A stretch of DNA of 64,000 nucleotides from Trochalopteron elliotii (GCA_024734555.1 JANPWX010000153.1:109130-173129); one strand, 5' to 3'. Counted from the first letter of the stretch, positions 19,812 to 31,711 are shown. Notes: generated from the letters alone by a model not told the origin. Translations and numbers: made by a program.

Positions 19812-22800
19812 GTTTATATTCCATTGGAAAACACAGGGGCTCAACCCCAGTGACCCCAGTTTTATTCCTAAACTAGGAATAAAATTCCAGTTTAAATTTG
19901 AAATGAGATAGAATCTGTGGGGGAGAAGAGAAGCAATCAGAGCCCAGGGAGGGACCAGAGGGATTAGGAGGCCCCAATCCTTTTGCAAAGGTGATTCTGG
20001 AATAGCAGGGAGAGAAATGGGGGGAATCATCCTGCACTGGGCTGGGCACAAGCTGGAGGTGATGAAGGAACCTGAACACATTAATTCCTTCTCAGAGCTC
20101 TCCATCCCGGGCTGAATAACACCAGAATTTGCTATTTCTGTGCAGGTAGGAGATGTGACAGAAATGATATCTGGAGTTACATCACGTCCCTCAGATTTTC
20201 CCTGGATTTGCCTGGTGAAGGTGCTGGAGGCACAATTTGCAGGCAGATGTACTTGGCAGCACTTGCATCTCTCAAGGAGTCAGTATTGACAACATTCCCA
20301 AAGACCTTTGGAAAAAAAATGTTGAAACTATGTGGTCTAATATCTGTTCCTTGCCTGGACCACATCTTATAAATTCTGCATCTTTCTGCAGTTACATCAC
20401 AGATTACATTATTTATTTTGCAATGCAGCAAACACGGCCGTGGAGAAATGTTTGACAAATGGCTTTTTGCAAATATGCCCAGAAAAAAAAAAAAAAGGAG
20501 TTTGTTATTGAAGTGCTTCATGAGTGATAACATGGAAAAGTCCGAGACAGAAATACTCATAATCTTTTCTAATTTATTTACGTGTGTTTGAGCAGGCCTT
20601 TGAACTTTCTAACCATCCAAACCCAGTTTTTCTGCTTTATTGTTGTGCCCTCAGGGAATAAATGTCCAGTCACACACTCAGATTGGACAGAGGCTGGGAC
20701 AAAGTTCATTTCATAGGATATTTTAAGCAAAGTAATTGTGGCACCAGAAAGTCCAGAAATGGCTTCAGATATTCCTGACTCCTTTCTATGGCAAAAATTG
20801 TCGAGCACTTTCTTCTTTTAGGAAGAAAAACTTTGCTATGGTGTAAAACTGGAAAAATGAGAAAGGAATTATTTTTTTTCTGAATTTTGGCTGCCCTTTC
20901 TGCTTTGAAGTTTGAAAACACCTCCAGATTTCATTATAATTTAGGTGTGTTTTGTTTGTAAATTGAAGTGATGTTTTGCAGTATTTTTAATGATATTATG
21001 ACATCTTTACACATTTTACTGCCTTCATCCTTTGTTCATTTTTATTTCACACGTTTGTTATTTCTGGGATCCCACAAAACCTGTTTTAAATGTGTATTGT
21101 TTCTTGGATTATTAAGATTCTTTTTTTTTTTTTAATTGAAGCAGAATTTCCTAAATTTCATTCATATTTAAATTTCCAGTCTTTCAGAGGGGCCTGACTT
21201 GTTTCATGCACCAGCTGATGACCCCTATTCCGAGTTTATTCCCATTTTTCCTGCAGTTCTGTCGCTATTCCAGCTGTGCAGGGCATCACACACTCCCTTA
21301 ATTTTTTTGCTTCATCTGCTTCAGTCTGGGCTTGATGCAATCCCAGTCATTTAATATCATTTGATCATCATCAGTGTGATCCCTGCAGGAATTCCAGCCT
21401 GGAATTGCCCTGCAAGGCCTGGTCATCCCCTCTCCCCCACTGGCCCATCCCCTCCTCTGCACCCAGGGGTCATTTGCTGATTTTTCCCTTCTTTTTCTAT
21501 CAACTTTGAACCCACGTGCCAAAATTTACTGAAGAGCTTCTCTGGTGAAATCTGGGGAGTATATTTTTATTCTGATAGAAATAAAATTGTGACTGGAATT
21601 GCATTTCTAGGGAATGAATGTTGGATGCAGGATTGATGATTAAATGATCTGATTTTACTGCCGTACATTAAAAAGGGCTAGAAACAAATTTAATTGTTTT
21701 TACAGTAAACATTTAATCTCTAATGGTGAAATGATTATTTATATGGGAGGGAAGGAGCAGGGAATGTTTGGCAGTCACAGAAGCAAAAGATTCTCACGTC
21801 ATCCATCCTCTCACTCTGCTGGGGCTGTCTGGAGAGGCCCTTCCACTCTTCCCACTGGGACACTGACACTCAGCTCTATGCTTTATTTCTATTTAATTTT
21901 TTTTCTTTGCAGTTATAATTTCCCTAAACTCATGTCAGAAAAGAACTGCAGCTTTAATTATTCGCTTCTTTTGATGAAGTATCTTAAAATAAACATTATG
22001 CTACTCTTCCCATCCTTTCTCTTTTTTCATTACTTATCCAACTCGTGCTGTTCATTAATCTTGGGGGTTTTTCCATGACACCCTAATGGCTCCTGCTGCC
22101 CAGCAATCATTATCCCAGTGAAACCTGTCACCAGCTCTTCCATCCATCAGCCCCTCTCATCTGTCAGGGCTGTGGCTCTGCCACGGCACCAGCCAGGCCC
22201 CTCTGACTGCCCCAGCCACTGGAAATCCCCCAAATCCTCCATTTCTCATCTTGGGGGGCTAACCTGGTGTTAACCCAGCCAGATCCATGAAATTAAGGTT
22301 TGAGAGGACATAATGTTGGTGAGAGCCCGGGTGAGGAGGAGGCTCTGAGATGTCTTTGCTGGTGTTTCACTTCTGCCCCGTGTTCTGGGTGAGGCTTGCT
22401 GGGTTTTGCTGTGGACTTCCAGCTGTGCACCCCAGGCACTCAAAAAATGGGAAGCTGAGCACTGAACTCCGTGAGAACAGCTTAAACATATATTAATATA
22501 TATAAATGCTGGGGAGTTTTTCCCAATTCTTTCATACTCGACCAGTTGCTGTGTCCGAAGTTCTCTCCTAGATCACAAAGTCCAGGAAAAAGGGAAAGCC
22601 AAGCCTCTGAATGAACACCATTCCCAGAAGCTTAGACTCTCAGACAGAAATGTAAAACGTTGTGAAAGCTGGTTATAAACCCCCCCAAGCAGCCTTGGGA
22701 AGAAGGATGGAGCTGCACTTGGGTTTGTTTCCAAGATCTCCCCATGTACCTTGTGCCCTCCCAGAGCTGAGGGCATGCAGAACCAGGGTGTTTATTCAGC

Positions 22801-23830
22801 CTGTAGATCTCATCGTGAGCTCCTTGATTAACTCAGGAATTCTCCCAGCTCTGCAGAGTGTTTTGGATGGCAGAGGGTTTCAAGATGACTAAAGGGAAAC
22901 TTTTCCCTTGTGCACAAAGTGCCAGCAAAGCCAAGGAGTGCTTTGGGTGGAAGATGTTTGACATGTTCCTTGCCCACCCACTAAATTCCATCTCAAATCC
23001 TGTTTTCATCTTCTCTCCTGCTTCTTCACCCTCCTGTGGAACACCCTGTTAACAATTTGTGGAAGCCTCTTGCCCAGAATATCCCTGCTCCACCAGACTG
23101 TTGACTCCAATTTCATAAATGTGTAAGAAGTGAGCAAATTAAGTAGAATGAACTCTGACAGTCCTCTGACACTGCCAGTGTAGTGTACTGGCCCACACAT
23201 GCTGTACAGCATAATGATTACATTACAATCTTGTGATATTATTCAAAATGACTCCAGATAAATGAATGATAAACTAGGGGTTATGCTTCCTTTATTACAG
23301 GGCTGATAAGGTAGCTAATCAGTGTCCAAGTATATGTCATTACATAAATTATGAACCAGGGTTTGATGTGTATTCCCCAAGAGCCGGCGCCCGAGTGTCA
23401 TCTGGTGTGAGGCTGCAGCCTGAAAAATGAATTCTGAAAACAACACTCGGTTTTGTTCCAACTGGATTAATAAATTACTAATAAATAACATTAAAAGGTT
23501 GCAGGAGAGTCCTTTAATCTATTAGTAGAAATTCCTACCAACAAATCCTGCATTTACTTTCGTATCAAAGATCAACTTCCCATGCAAGGAGTTGAACCCT
23601 CACTCCCTCTCTGAAGGAATGATCTTCTGACATCTCTGCAAAGAATAAAGAAAGCATCCAGATTGCTCTTCTCCTGCCTGGAATGAACCCAAGGCAGTTG
23701 GGAAAGCCTCACGGACAGGACTGAACCCCTCTGTAAATCACCGAGTGGTTTTTGCAGTTGGTAAATGCAGGTGCTGCCCATCCCTCTCTTCTTCTCAGGG
23801 TAGATAGACCTCAATGGAAAGATGAATCCA
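19812..23830. other. Long single-copy non-coding stretch
   Basis: About 4 kb with no recognised transposable element. A second 10-bp hairpin of TTTATTCC/GGAATAAA type lies at 19860-19884. The part 23210-23560 is repeat-free and AT-rich apart from one CpG cluster (GAGCCGGCGCCCGAG) near 23382, a pattern suggestive of a regulatory element. Open frames at 20177-20560 and 21731-22078 have no splice context or recognised product. Confidence 0.4.
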
Positions 23831-23935
23831 GCAGAATCACTGAGGTTGGAAAAGTCCTGTAAGATCATTGAGGCCAACCATAAACCATGATCTTCTCCCC
23901 TGGTGCGTCCTCTTGTTCACCCCTAAATATCATTT
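23831..23935 (-). mobile_element. Degraded CR1 fragment, second subfamily
   Basis: GCAGAATCACTGAGGTTGG, then GTAAGATCATTGAGGCCAAC; matches the subfamily at 14111 and 55130 for about 60 bases and decays toward 23935. Confidence 0.65.
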
Positions 23936-24845
23936 GTGTGAAATGACCCAGCAGGAACTTTGCTGACCCAAATATTTTACCAAAATCTCTGCTCAGACCT
24001 GCTCCTTTCAGCTCATGAGCTGCCCCTCTGGTGCTCCACATATTATTTATGGGGAGTAAGATGTCTTAAATTGCCGTGCTCTCTAGGCAGTCAAACTTAG
24101 AATAAAAATAGATGTTATTTGAAAAATTTATTCTAAACTTTTCTGAAAAATACTCCAAAATCCTATGAATCAGAAGCAATGTAGGCATTTCCAAGAAATT
24201 TTATAATATTAAAAGACTCTTGTGTTTTTTCCCCCACAATGAAAACTGTTTAGGCAAAGGGGAGAAAATCCTTCTCCTGTAGAACAGACATTTTCTGTTG
24301 AAGGCACTTTTTGAATGCATTTGAGTATCTGTGTGAGCCCACACACTCCAGGAATGCTGAGAGCTGAGGGGACAATATCTGCCTGCAGTTACACACACAC
24401 AAATCCACTACACTCAGGTCTGTCAGTCTGACAAGGCTTCCAGCTTGAGTTCATCTTAACTGCAACTAAACTGAGCACATTGGAGTGAAGATTGACTTAC
24501 AGAGCACTCGGATTTACAGATACTCCCAGCAATGTTTACACAGTTCTCTGGGTGTTTCAGCTCTAATCCTATTGCTATCAGAATTCAGTTTAAACCTTAG
24601 TTTTCATTTAGTTGCTGAAATATAGTTGGAGAGTCACTGGTGACTTGAATGAGCATAAGAGGAGGAAATGGGGTTTTTCCTTTTATTGGTGCCAAGGTGG
24701 AGATGCTCCTGCAGTGCCCACAGAGAGGGATGACATGTAGGATGGTGATGTGGGAATAACCTAATTAGGCATTTTGAGTGGAAATTTGCTGATCCTGGGC
24801 TGTGTTAGCAGTGGAGGTTAGTCCTCCAACTGGTGAGCATCTTGT
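23936..24845. other. Single-copy non-coding DNA; possible downstream flank of the minus-strand gene
   Basis: No repeat recognised. On the minus strand an AATAAA lies at 24682-24687, about 750 bases beyond the stop codon of the candidate terminal exon at 25435, and could serve as its polyadenylation signal. Confidence 0.35.
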
Positions 24846-25090
24846 GTCAGGATGAGGGGGAATGGACTCAAAGTGACAGAGAGTAGGTTCAAATTAGACA
24901 TTAGGGAAAAATTCCTTAGTTTTTAAATTAGGGATTAAATTAGGATTTTTAGATTAGGAAGTTTTTTAATTAGGAATTTTAAATTTTTAAAGAGGGTGGG
25001 CAGGTCCTGGCACAGGTTGCCCAGAGAAGCTGTGGCTGCCCCATCCCTAGAAGTGCTCAAGGCCAGGCTGGATGGAGCTCCAAGAAAAAC
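24846..25090 (+). mobile_element. Old CR1 fragment, plus orientation
   Basis: GGATGAGGGGGAATGGACTC, a CAAATTAGACATTAGGGAAA block, an AT-rich insertion of TTAGGATTTTTAGATTAG-like repeats at 24915-24985, then GGGTGGGCAGGTCCTGGCAC and GAAGCTGTGGCTGCCCC. The 3' terminus is missing after CTGGATGGAGCTCC. Confidence 0.8.
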
Positions 25091-25434
25091 CTGGTTACAT
25101 TTAATACATTCAAAATATTTTCGCTGATTTTGATATGCAAATGTAAGCACAAGGAATCTCCTGAAAAATCTTTCAATCTCCCTCTCTCAGGCTTTAGGAA
25201 CACAGCACCAGTTCTTCCCAGGAGTTGTTTCTTTGGGGCTCAGTTGTTGTAATTTGTGTCAGAGCTAATGGAGTCACACAGGATGACATCAGTGGTGGCA
25301 CCAGCCCTTGAGCCCCTCTTGTCTGATTGAAAACCACACAAAGGCAGTGAAATGGAAGAAGACAAAGAGGGAAAAAGTAGCAACAACCAGGTGATGCCGT
25401 GTGCTGACTGAGATCTGAGCCGGGTGGCTCTGAA
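25091..25434 (-). other. Possible 3' UTR of the minus-strand gene
   Basis: Single-copy sequence directly downstream (minus strand) of the candidate stop codon at 25435-25437. If that exon is real, this and part of the CR1 to its left would be transcribed as 3' UTR. This is inference from position only. Confidence 0.3.
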
Positions 25435-25704
25435 TCATCTGAAAGGAATATTAAAGTTTAATTCATGAAACACCGTACACTCTGATTGCTCCTCAACCAT
25501 TGACAATTTGTCCACTTCTTTGCAGCTGTCAGAAGCATCTTGGAGACTGATGAGATCTGGGTGTTTTGAATAAACATCTAAATTGTGCATGTTTACCAAA
25601 ATCAAATCCCCAAGTACGCAGCGCTCTCTGATCATTAGTGAGAACTCATCAGCCGTAAGCGAGAGATCAGTTCCTTCACTTGAGCTCTTCAAAAAGCCTC
25701 TCTT
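25435..25704 (-). CDS. Candidate terminal coding exon of an unidentified gene
   Basis: On the minus strand a CTGCTGCTCTTTTTTTCCAG acceptor ends at 25705. From 25704 the frame is open for 89 codons to a TGA at 25435-25437. The reading starts KRGFLKSSSEG and contains acidic and leucine-rich patches (LGDLILVNMHNLDV near the middle, NFNIPFR at the end). There is no transmembrane segment, zinc finger or other domain that I recognise. The start is set by the splice site, because the first in-frame ATG is well inside the open region. Several CpGs (CTCTCG, TTACGG, GAGCGC, TGCGTA) survive in a CpG-poor neighbourhood, which suggests selection. No neighbouring gene gives a clue to function. It could also be a chance open frame or a pseudogene exon. 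I do not recognise the protein. Confidence 0.45.
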   Translation of the reverse strand, partial: KRGFLKSSSEGTDLSLTADEFSLMIRERCVLGDLILVNMHNLDVYSKHPDLISLQDASDSCKEVDKLSMVEEQSECTVFHELNFNIPFR

Positions 25705-27522
25705 CTGGAAAAAAAGAGCAGCAGGACGTGAAAATTGGCCTCAACCAAGACATAAGTAGCTTTTGAACCCACCACCAGCCCAATGGACGTCACAGCAAAG
25801 ATGAATGAGGGTCCCTGAGCGTCCCCACACCCTCATCCTCCCTTACCTGGGAGTCCCTGGAACTTAATATTCATCAGATGGAAATATGTTTCAGGGAAAA
25901 CTCAGAATAGGGAAAAATCTGGCCTAAATGGATCAGCTGTGCACGACTCAGTTGGCACATTGACTGTGTCCTGTCACTATCTGCCCATCTAAAAAGTCAC
26001 TCAGCTCCTTTTAAAATCCACTAGTAAGTACTGGAAGGCCACAATGCCTGGAGCCTTCTTTTCTACAAATAAGCTGCAAAGTTTTAGGGCCAAAGCAGCA
26101 TTTTCTCTGCAAACCCAGGGCCTGTGGTCCTTGCACAGGGCTCTGGGTAGGATGGCTTGTCATGGGCTCTGTGTGGGATGCTGACCTCAGACATGTGTGG
26201 GGATGTCCCACCAGTCAAGGGCACCCCAGGCCCCTGGAACTGGGTTCCCACATCCTGAAAAAATCACCAGAAGTCCTTGAACTCTTTAATCCAGTCATAG
26301 ACTGAGAACTGCAAACAGGATCTTTGTCAAAGAACTGCTAAAAAAATGAAATGCAAAAGCAGAACAATCCCTTTATCATCCAAAATGATGATAAATGGCA
26401 GTTTGAAAGTAGAACAATTTGTTCTTGTGTAGAAGCACAGGACCTGAATTGGGTATATATATATTTTTTTTTTTTCATTCTTAGGCTATTCTCATCGGTT
26501 GCTTCATGCTCGTATTAATAACAATTAATTATAATTTTATCCTGATATAGCTATGTTGACTGAAATAGAGTCACACAGGGGATTAATTTGGTCCAGGATA
26601 TTTTTCCATCACGGCATTTCTCACCCGTGGTTTTTTTTCAGAGCATTATTAGAATAAATTAATTCAAAAATTGCTAATTGTTCAATTGTTAATTGAAAAG
26701 TTAATCTTATTCTCCAGATTCTCCAAACAGAAAACCTCTGATTCTTCTCAGCAAATATTTACAGCCCGGGACTTGGGCAGTGAGTGAGGATGCAGCCGCC
26801 ACGACAGGAGGACAATGGAAATTTTTAAACCCAAACACGATGTTTACAAAGTCTGTTGCACACAATGGACAATATTGTAAAAGAAAAATATAATACATGT
26901 GCACAATAAGGTGAGAGCAAATACGTTTTCATTTTTTATTTTGTTGACTAGTATACAAGGTTCTAAAAAGGGATTTTTTTTTTTTCTCCCTTTGTGAAGA
27001 ACGCACTACAGATTTACAATACTGTATTCCACTGTATACATTTGCTAACAAAAAATACCACTACTGTATCCACACCAGTGACAAATCTGCCAGGAAGTGA
27101 CTAGTTGATATGCCTTTTTATTACTGCAGCTGCCTTGTTTTTTCTAGTCAAAATAAAAGAAAATCACAGGATCCTTAAAATAATAGCTGACAGCAGGTAG
27201 TTACTGAGAAATGCATGTCCCTGGCTCTTAACTTTGTAGCATCCATCCAGATGGCAGATTAGAGGCTGGGATCTGCAGGTTGGTGACAAATACATGGGTA
27301 ATAGCATTCAGCTTGCCTAACTGTAAAAGTGAATTCACTATTCCTCTTTGATTGTAGACCTGACATGTCAGATGAGAGGAGGCTCTGGAAGGAGCTGCCA
27401 AAGCAACAGGACAAATAAAATGCCAGACACAAGCGCTGCTTGATGTAGGATTACAAACACTGTACCCATCATCAATTCAAATTTAGCTGAGATGTAAAGC
27501 CAGCAGTGGGGGAACCTCACAC
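25705..27522. other. Single-copy DNA, presumably intron if the exon at 25435-25704 is real
   Basis: No interspersed repeat recognised. A TATATATATATTTTTTTTTT run lies at about 26455. The part from 26440 to 27350 is AT-rich and repeat-free. No further minus-strand exon with paired splice sites was found here. Confidence 0.4.
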
Positions 27523-27543
27523 CAGCAGCAGCAGCAGCAGCAC
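27523..27543. repeat. (CAG)6 trinucleotide run
   Basis: Six CAG triplets followed by CAC. No open frame of interest uses it. Confidence 0.9.
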
Positions 27544-27599
27544 AGAGGGCTGGCGGTACCTGGGCATGGATACAGGAGGCTGGAGGCCCCCAAAAACCT

Positions 27600-27699
27600 C
27601 TCCCCGTGGAGATTTGGGGTTGCCAGGAGAAAGGAAAGCTCCTGGAAATCTCCCCGTGGAGATTTGGGTTTGCTAGGAGAGAGGAAAGCTCCTGGAATT
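27600..27699. repeat. Two tandem copies of a 50-bp unit
   Basis: Units start CTCCCCGTGGAGATTTGGG at 27600 and 27650 and each ends GGAAAGCTCCTGGAA. They differ at about five positions. CTCCCCGTGGAG is itself a near-palindrome, so each unit contains a small hairpin. Confidence 0.9.
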
Positions 27700-28731
27700 G
27701 CCCTCCTGACATGTGGCGCGTGGGGTGTGCTGAGGAGCCTGATTTGCCCCTCTGCCCTTCCCTGGGCTGTGTTATCAAAAATTCAGCTTTGGGACAGCCC
27801 TCAGCCATCTCACTCCTTCTCACTCTTCTTATTTTTTTAATTTCCTCGCACTCTTTTTATTACTTTTTAATTTAATTTTCCCCTTTTCTTTTTTTTTTCC
27901 TGAGAAACACAAAACCAAACTCAGGAGTGAGGCAGTGCCAGCTTGTTCCTCATCTCTTAATGCTGACTTTGCACAAGGAGAATCTTTCAGAGCCCAATTA
28001 CTCCAGCCAGTAATTAGCTGTGGATGCCAGATGAAGCTCTCTAGGTTGGGCCTCACCCTCTGCATCAGTCACAGGGCACAAATCCCATGTTGGGGGAAAT
28101 TTTAATTTGTATTGCATGGAAAAGGTCCTGCTAGGAGCAGAAATGATGGTTTCCAGGGCTTCCAGTGATCCCAGTGTCACTCAGAACACTCAGACTTTCA
28201 GTGCTGGAGTTGGGGAGAAGATGCTGAAAAAGGCAGAGCAAACTCCCATACTGTGGGAGGAACTTTATCCCAATATTCCTATTCCACTTCTTTTACACTG
28301 TTATGTTATCAAAATAAAAATATAATGTCGCGTGTAATTTTTAATGTCTTCTTTATTCAATGAAGATGAAGAGTGGCATTTTTGGTGGTGATTGGAAAGG
28401 TTCAGGTAGGAAAATCTTTATTATAATTAATCACAGCTCAGGGGTTCACATTCAGAGTTGCCTTCAAACTCCAGGCTGGTCTTCCTTTGCCAGGAATAAA
28501 GCACTATCCATTGAAGCCAGCTTTTTAAAAAGTAAAGGTTATGTAAATCTCAGGAAATCCCACTTTATATATGGATTTCTTCAACAGGTGTGTGTAAGAT
28601 AACGTGAAAAAACACGTCAGATTAAAAAAAAAACCTGTTTAAATAGAATAAATAAGTATAAATGCATATTCTAAAATGTCTATTTGTGATTGTATATTTT
28701 GCCTTGACTTGTGACATCCTCTCTTCCTATA
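27700..28731. other. Single-copy non-coding DNA
   Basis: A T-rich patch lies at 27825-27900. No gene or repeat recognised otherwise. Confidence 0.45.
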
Positions 28732-28965
28732 GAATTGTGGAATATTCTGAGTTGGAAAGGATCCATCAGGGTTATCCTGGCCCTGCACAGACACCCCAAC
28801 AATCCCACCCTGGGCATCCCTGGGTGTCCAAACCCTCCTGGAGCTCTGGCAGCCTTGGGGTCGTGCCCATTCCCTGGGGAGCCTGGGCAGTGCCAGCAGC
28901 CTCTGGGGCAGGATCCTTTCCCTAAATCCAACCTAAAACTCCCCCTGAAACAACTTCAGGCCATT
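28732..28965 (-). mobile_element. CR1 fragment of a third subfamily, minus orientation
   Basis: Terminus ATAGAATTGTGGAATATTCT, then GACACCCCAACAATCCCACC, GGTGTCCAAACCCTCCTGG and GGGGAGCCTGGGCAGTGCC. The same subfamily occurs in plus orientation at 31712-31976 with high similarity, giving an inverted pair. Confidence 0.9.
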
Positions 28966-31028
28966 CTTGACAGCTTCTTTACACTACTGCTTTTGCTATT
29001 CTGTCCCTATTTTATTAATTATATGAAAAATCGTATTGAAAATCCAAATGCAAGCGAGACTATGAAAGCTCAATGACAAACTGCTGACTAAAATTTTCCA
29101 AAAATCAAGTGCCTCCTTCGTGATCATTGAGGAATTAGCTGGGAATGCTGCACAGCTATCACTTACACCCTGAGAAAAGTAATCCTCTTGTCTCCTTCCT
29201 CCAGCAGGACTTGAGTCCCTGCAGCCCGTCTTCCCAGGGCACAGGAGTCCCAGCAATGAAGGTTAAGTCGTGCTTTACATCTCACAGGTTTAAGGTTGAA
29301 TTCTGGCTTAATTCAGGGGATTTAAAACTGTGTAAGCAGAAGCAGAATTTGGCCTAACTCTGTAATCTTTGCTCAAAATTAAAGCTCAGATGAGAACTTG
29401 ATGAGAAGGAGCTTTTTTTGGTTTTGTCGTTGCATTAAACCCTTATCTTCCCATCTGAAAAAGCTTTTCCAGATCAAGCAGACCTGCAGTTCCATCAAAT
29501 TGCTCTGTGTTGCTGCAGTGAATGAGGATTATTCTACTTAGATCAACAAGCTGAAAAGTAATACAAAGAAGTCAAAATCCAAAATCTTTTAAAGAGAATA
29601 CAGGATAATGACTCTATTTACCAGATTTTGCATTGATAAAGTTTTAATGTTTCACTTAATTTGCTCTAATACTTTAAGTGCAGCCCTTCCTCACCTCCCC
29701 TGAGCAGCTACACAAAGTTTCTTCGCTGAAGATCTGCTTTTCCCAGAGCTGATTTATTGCCCACAACTCTCAATGTTCCTGCACCATTTTTATCCTAACT
29801 GATAGTGATGCTCAAATAATTCTGTTTACCAGTTAGTCATCTAATCATCGCTTTACATAATCATATTTATATTAAGGAGATAGGAACAATTAACTTTGTT
29901 TTAAGTGTAGTTATTTGAAATACAGTAGTGGTAATATCTGCCAGAAGCAAATAAACATATTAGCAGGAAATGCTTAAATGATCTGGATAACCCTATGAGC
30001 CAGCATAGCAGGTGGTAATATCCTGTTTTTAAATTACATTTCAGCAAGTGAACATAATAAATCCTCTTGTGTTATATATTTCGCTGGTAGCAACTTATAC
30101 TCACATTATTCTATTTGACCTCATTACTGCTAATCATTATCACATTTTTAATAGCTGCCACAGTGAGTGAAACAGTTAATACAGTATTTCTTGCCGAAAG
30201 AGAGCCTGTCAGGTTATTGATGACAAATTAAAATTAATAAAGAAGATCTGTGTTGAATTTGAGGGAATGGAATAACTGCGAGCATCCAGATGATTGGAAA
30301 GGCCTCTGGGGTACTCTGTGAAGAGTAATGTTTTTGGTGTACGTGTATTGTCTTGAAAGGAACGCTAAAACTGCCAAATCTCTGCTTTTGCCTGGAAGAC
30401 TTCCTGAAATAGGAGCTGTATTCTTTTGGCCCTCATCACATGTAATTTATCCCTGGGAGAGTTATTTCCTGCTCTACACACCTCTGCTGGCTGCTGCAAT
30501 AACAGCCCGTTGTTGCTGGGGCTCCGTGCTTTTATTTACCTCGCTGAGGATCTTTACAAGAACCATCACCGCCAGGGCCAGATGAGGCAGTAAACAAGTA
30601 GAAACTCCAATCCTGAATTCCTGCCCTGCTCCTAGCTGGAAATTTAGCCTATTGCTATTTAGTTAAAACTTTCTGGGGGCTCTCCAGTCCTCCTTACAGC
30701 AGCAAAGCATCGCTGCCCCGTGTCTGGGCCCACGGTGGGTACCAGGCGCTCGCTAACTGGTTTTATGAAAAATTAATGCATTTACATATCCTCTGAATGC
30801 TCCTGCTCGTGTTTATTAGAGGTGAGGACTCTGTGGGGAGAGGGCGGCGTGGCAGGAGCCGTTCCCTGTAGAGGAGGGGCCGTCCAAGGCCATCCCGAGG
30901 TCCTGAATTAATTGCGTGTCGCGGTATTAGCTCAGTCCTTAGCAGACAGGAGCCCACACCGCAGAATCACCACACATAATTTTGACTGTGCCCAGGAGGC
31001 AGGCCAGGGAGACTGAATTATCTCTTAC
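28966..31028. other. Repeat-free AT-rich DNA, then CpG-richer DNA
   Basis: 29400-30330 is very AT-rich, repeat-free and full of ATTA/TAAT cores, typical in composition of conserved non-coding DNA near developmental genes. From about 30600 the composition shifts: CpGs become frequent (for example GGCGGCGTGG near 30844 and GTGTCGCGGTATT near 30916), continuing into the candidate exon at 31029. No promoter can be asserted. Confidence 0.4.
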
Positions 31029-31110
31029 CAAAAGAGAAAGTAGTCCTCTGAGGTCAACGGCGGAGGTCGTCGGTGGGTCAGCGCACAGAAACGCCGACGC
31101 GAGATCTGCC
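31029..31110 (-). CDS. Candidate 82-bp internal exon, CpG-rich
   Basis: On the minus strand a TTTTTTCCCTTTTTAG acceptor ends at 31111 and a G|GTAAGAG donor follows 31029. The 82 bases between are CpG-dense (CTCGCGTCGGCG, GACGACC, GCCG). Two frames are open. The frame with one leading base reads ADLASAF...LLSLL and finishes on a complete codon, so it would join in phase to the candidate terminal exon starting at 25704. The other open frame is arginine- and proline-rich and would not keep that phase. I do not recognise either peptide. Pseudo-exons with good splice sites are common in introns, so transcript evidence decides. CpG retention is the main argument for function; a small regulatory CpG patch is the alternative. 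Confidence 0.3.
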
Positions 31111-31711
31111 CTAAAAAGGGAAAAAATAATGGGCCAATTACCGCGCGTAAGCAACTCATGCAGAATTCCTTCACACAAAGGGGTTTTCTTTTGGAAGAGG
31201 GAAGGAGTCAGCAGCAGGTAACAGAGGCAGCGTTGCAGGGAGGTGCTCACATGAATTTTGTGGGAAGCAAACCAGAAAGTGTTTCCATTAATTGCTTGGG
31301 GGGCGTTAAGTGGCAGAACTGCGGTGCAGCGTTCAGCAGATTCATCCTTTTTTTCTCAGAGTATGAAACAAAGCTCTGGTGGGTCATAGGCTCTGCTGCT
31401 CACTGGTATTGGTACACTTTGCATCCAAAAAGGTAACATCTGAGCTCTAAACCATCACCCAAATGAGGAGCAGCCAAAAATAAGGTTGCTCCTTTTAGAA
31501 GTTAGGTTTCTATTAAGAGTTTTGGTTTTTTTAGGAGTTATTGAGAAGTAACTCCGTTTGGAGGGGAGAAAAAGTGGCATTATGGACTTAGGGGCTGTAG
31601 AGAAGTAGAGCAAGTTTGAAAGGTATAAACTCTGTCTCAAGGTTCAACTGCAGCAAACCCTTTCCCCACTGCTGGCCTGAGATGTGATCCTTTTGGAGCC
31701 CTGACACCCAG
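31111..31711. other. Single-copy non-coding DNA
   Basis: CpG-rich only at its left edge (CCGCGCG near 31140). No repeat recognised before the CR1 at 31712. Confidence 0.45.
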
